A stretch of 64,000 nucleotides of DNA. Source: Gimesia maris (lineage in GTDB: Bacteria > Planctomycetota > Planctomycetia > Planctomycetales > Planctomycetaceae). Of the stretch, positions 62,763 to 64,000 are shown one piece after another (position 1 is the first letter of the stretch; each line of letters opens with the position of its first letter). The notes below the pieces were generated by a model. The model saw nothing but the letters and a program-made list of their open reading frames with translations. It did not search any database and was not told the DNA's origin. The DNA is taken from positions 3,053,001-3,117,000 of the forward strand of contig NZ_CP042910.1 in NCBI RefSeq assembly GCF_008298035.1. The letters are read 5' to 3'. The translations under genes and the position numbers were made by a program.

Positions 62763-64000
62763 TTACTCTGGTTGCGGATTGCTTTCGCTGTCCAAACCAG
62801 ACTGTTTTAAACTGTCGAGACTTGCCTGTTCTCGAACCGAAATCCCTATCAAACGCTTGATGTCATTGCTGTCAATGGCCTCTTGTTCTACGAGTGCTTT
62901 TGCCAGCAGATCAAGTTTCTCCCTGTTTTCTGTTAATATTTTCTCGGCCCGTTCTTCAGCAGCATTCATGAATCGCTGCATTTCCTGGTCGATGACGTGT
63001 GCCGTTTCTTCACTGCATTCGCCTTGAGATTTCATCTCTTTCCCCAGGAACGGGTTTTCATCGGAGTGGCGGAATGCCACTGGTCCGATGACATCACTCA
63101 TGCCCCACTGCCCCACCATTTTTCGTGTGATCTGTGTGGCACGTTTAATATCATCTGCTGCTCCAGCGGTGTGTTCACCGAACACAATGCCTTCTGCAGC
63201 GCGTCCGCCTAACATGAACGCTAGCTGGGAGTGAAGCTGTTTCTCTCCCATATTGTAACGCTCTTCATCGGGGAGAAGTTGAGTCACACCCAACGCTCTG
63301 CCGCGAGGAATAACGGTTACTTTATGTACCGGGTCAATTTCCGGCAGTAACCAGGCCAGCAGTGCATGGCCTGCTTCGTGATAGGCTGTCATTTCTCTTT
63401 CTTTTGCGCTCAGGATCTCTTCGCGAGGCGGTCCCATCAGGACTCGATCCCGGGCGTTGTCAAAGTCTTCGTCGTCGACATGGTCTTTATTCAAACGGGT
63501 TGCCGACAATGCTGCTTCATTCACAAGATTCTTCAGATCAGCGCCGGAGAACCCAATCGTACCGGCAGCAATTTTCTGTAAATCAACATCTTCTGAAAGC
63601 GGGATCTTGCGCGAGTGCACTTTCAAAATTGCGGCCCGACCGTCTTTGGTGGGCCGATCCACGGTAATATGTCTGTCAAAGCGTCCGGGACGCAATAAAG
63701 CCGGGTCCAGTACATCGGGGCGGTTGGTGGCAGCGATGATGATCACTGCTTCATTCTGCTGGAAGCCATCCATCTCGCTCAACATCTGATTCAGAGTCTG
63801 TTCCCGTTCGTCATGGCCTCCCCCCAGACCGGCGCCTCGAATTCGTCCCACGGCATCGATTTCATCAACGAAAATGATACAGGGCGCGTTTTCTTTGGCT
63901 GTACGAAACAGGTCGCGTACTCGACTGGCTCCAACGCCGACAAACATCTGAATAAATTCAGAACCATTGATCGAATAAAAGGGAACTCCTGCCTCGCCTG
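62763..64000 (-). CDS. ftsH: ATP-dependent zinc metalloprotease FtsH (N-terminal part outside the window)
   Basis: C-terminal 412 residues of FtsH; the frame runs off the right edge on the minus strand, and the membrane anchor and Walker A are missing from view. Visible: the pore segment [14 protein letters not shown], Walker [12 protein letters not shown], sensor [20 protein letters not shown] (second region of homology), the protease site HEAGH with the third zinc ligand Asp in [11 protein letters not shown], and the helical C-terminal end. It degrades misassembled membrane proteins and short-lived regulators at the inner membrane. The DEAD-box gene follows 66 bp downstream. Confidence 0.97.
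   Translation of the reverse strand, partial: GEAGVPFYSINGSEFIQMFVGVGASRVRDLFRTAKENAPCIIFVDEIDAVGRIRGAGLGGGHDEREQTLNQMLSEMDGFQQNEAVIIIAATNRPDVLDPALLRPGRFDRHITVDRPTKDGRAAILKVHSRKIPLSEDVDLQKIAAGTIGFSGADLKNLVNEAALSATRLNKDHVDDEDFDNARDRVLMGPPREEILSAKEREMTAYHEAGHALLAWLLPEIDPVHKVTVIPRGRALGVTQLLPDEERYNMGEKQLHSQLAFMLGGRAAEGIVFGEHTAGAADDIKRATQITRKMVGQWGMSDVIGPVAFRHSDENPFLGKEMKSQGECSEETAHVIDQEMQRFMNAAEERAEKILTENREKLDLLAKALVEQEAIDSNDIKRLIGISVREQASLDSLKQSGLDSESNPQPE

Overview
The window looks like a chromosomal segment of a planctomycete, most like the Gimesia/Planctomycetaceae group. This is inferred from the gene families present: two secreted formylglycine sulfatases, a DUF1559 pilin-like protein, a DUF1598 protein, a large PVC-type heme-binding dehydrogenase, a PmoA/DUF6807 protein, a Tat-exported Gfo/Idh/MocA oxidoreductase, and BlaI/M56 signalling genes joined to a thioredoxin-fold protein. 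No 16S gene lies in the window, so the genus is an inference.

Layout. 0-4 kb: tail of a probable peptidase-like protein, then the late heme genes hemD-hemE-hemY. 4-7.3 kb: a sulfatase and a DUF1598 protein on the minus strand. 7.5-14.6 kb is an accessory region: a SUKH-like protein, an EF-hand esterase, a small minus-strand operon with overlapping frames, an ODP-type MBL protein, a clearly AT-rich two-gene HEPN + HNH island, and a membrane-protein gene whose 5' end has been tandemly duplicated (218-bp unit). 15-21.6 kb: a catabolic-looking locus with a 1370-residue double FAD oxidoreductase, a sialidase and a divergent GntR-type regulator separated by palindromic operators. 21.6-30.7 kb: a choloylglycine-hydrolase-family enzyme, a phytoene-desaturase-like oxidoreductase, a lipoprotein, a second sulfatase, a zinc-ribbon membrane protein, an acyltransferase, and a lipoprotein/DUF1559 pair. 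31-37 kb: a rifampin-phosphotransferase-like protein, tRNA-Leu(UAG) with its own terminator, a McsA-like protein, a CoA-binding protein, a DUF6807 protein and a Gfo/Idh oxidoreductase. 37-44 kb: ribF, an NrnA-type phosphoesterase, the PVC cytochrome and an S41 protease. 44-48 kb: a BlaI-M56-thioredoxin operon under twin operators, in which the M56 and thioredoxin genes look like one gene split by a frameshift. 48-51 kb: Rieske protein and a cytochrome b fused to two cytochrome c domains. 51-56 kb: a Cys/Ala/Pro repeat protein, a TPR protein, a polyprenol-phosphate glycosyltransferase and panB. 57-64 kb: a thioredoxin reductase, a Xaa-Pro peptidase, a BioF-type enzyme, an OleB-like hydrolase, a DEAD-box helicase and the C-terminal two thirds of FtsH.

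The strongest candidate for an undescribed system is the HEPN/HNH pair at 11.2-13.35 kb. Two families of short dispersed inverted-repeat elements were also found: a 58-bp element at 23.2 and 48.1 kb, and a hairpin at 5.75, 14.37 and 14.59 kb. All functions are read from motifs and context; no database search was run.
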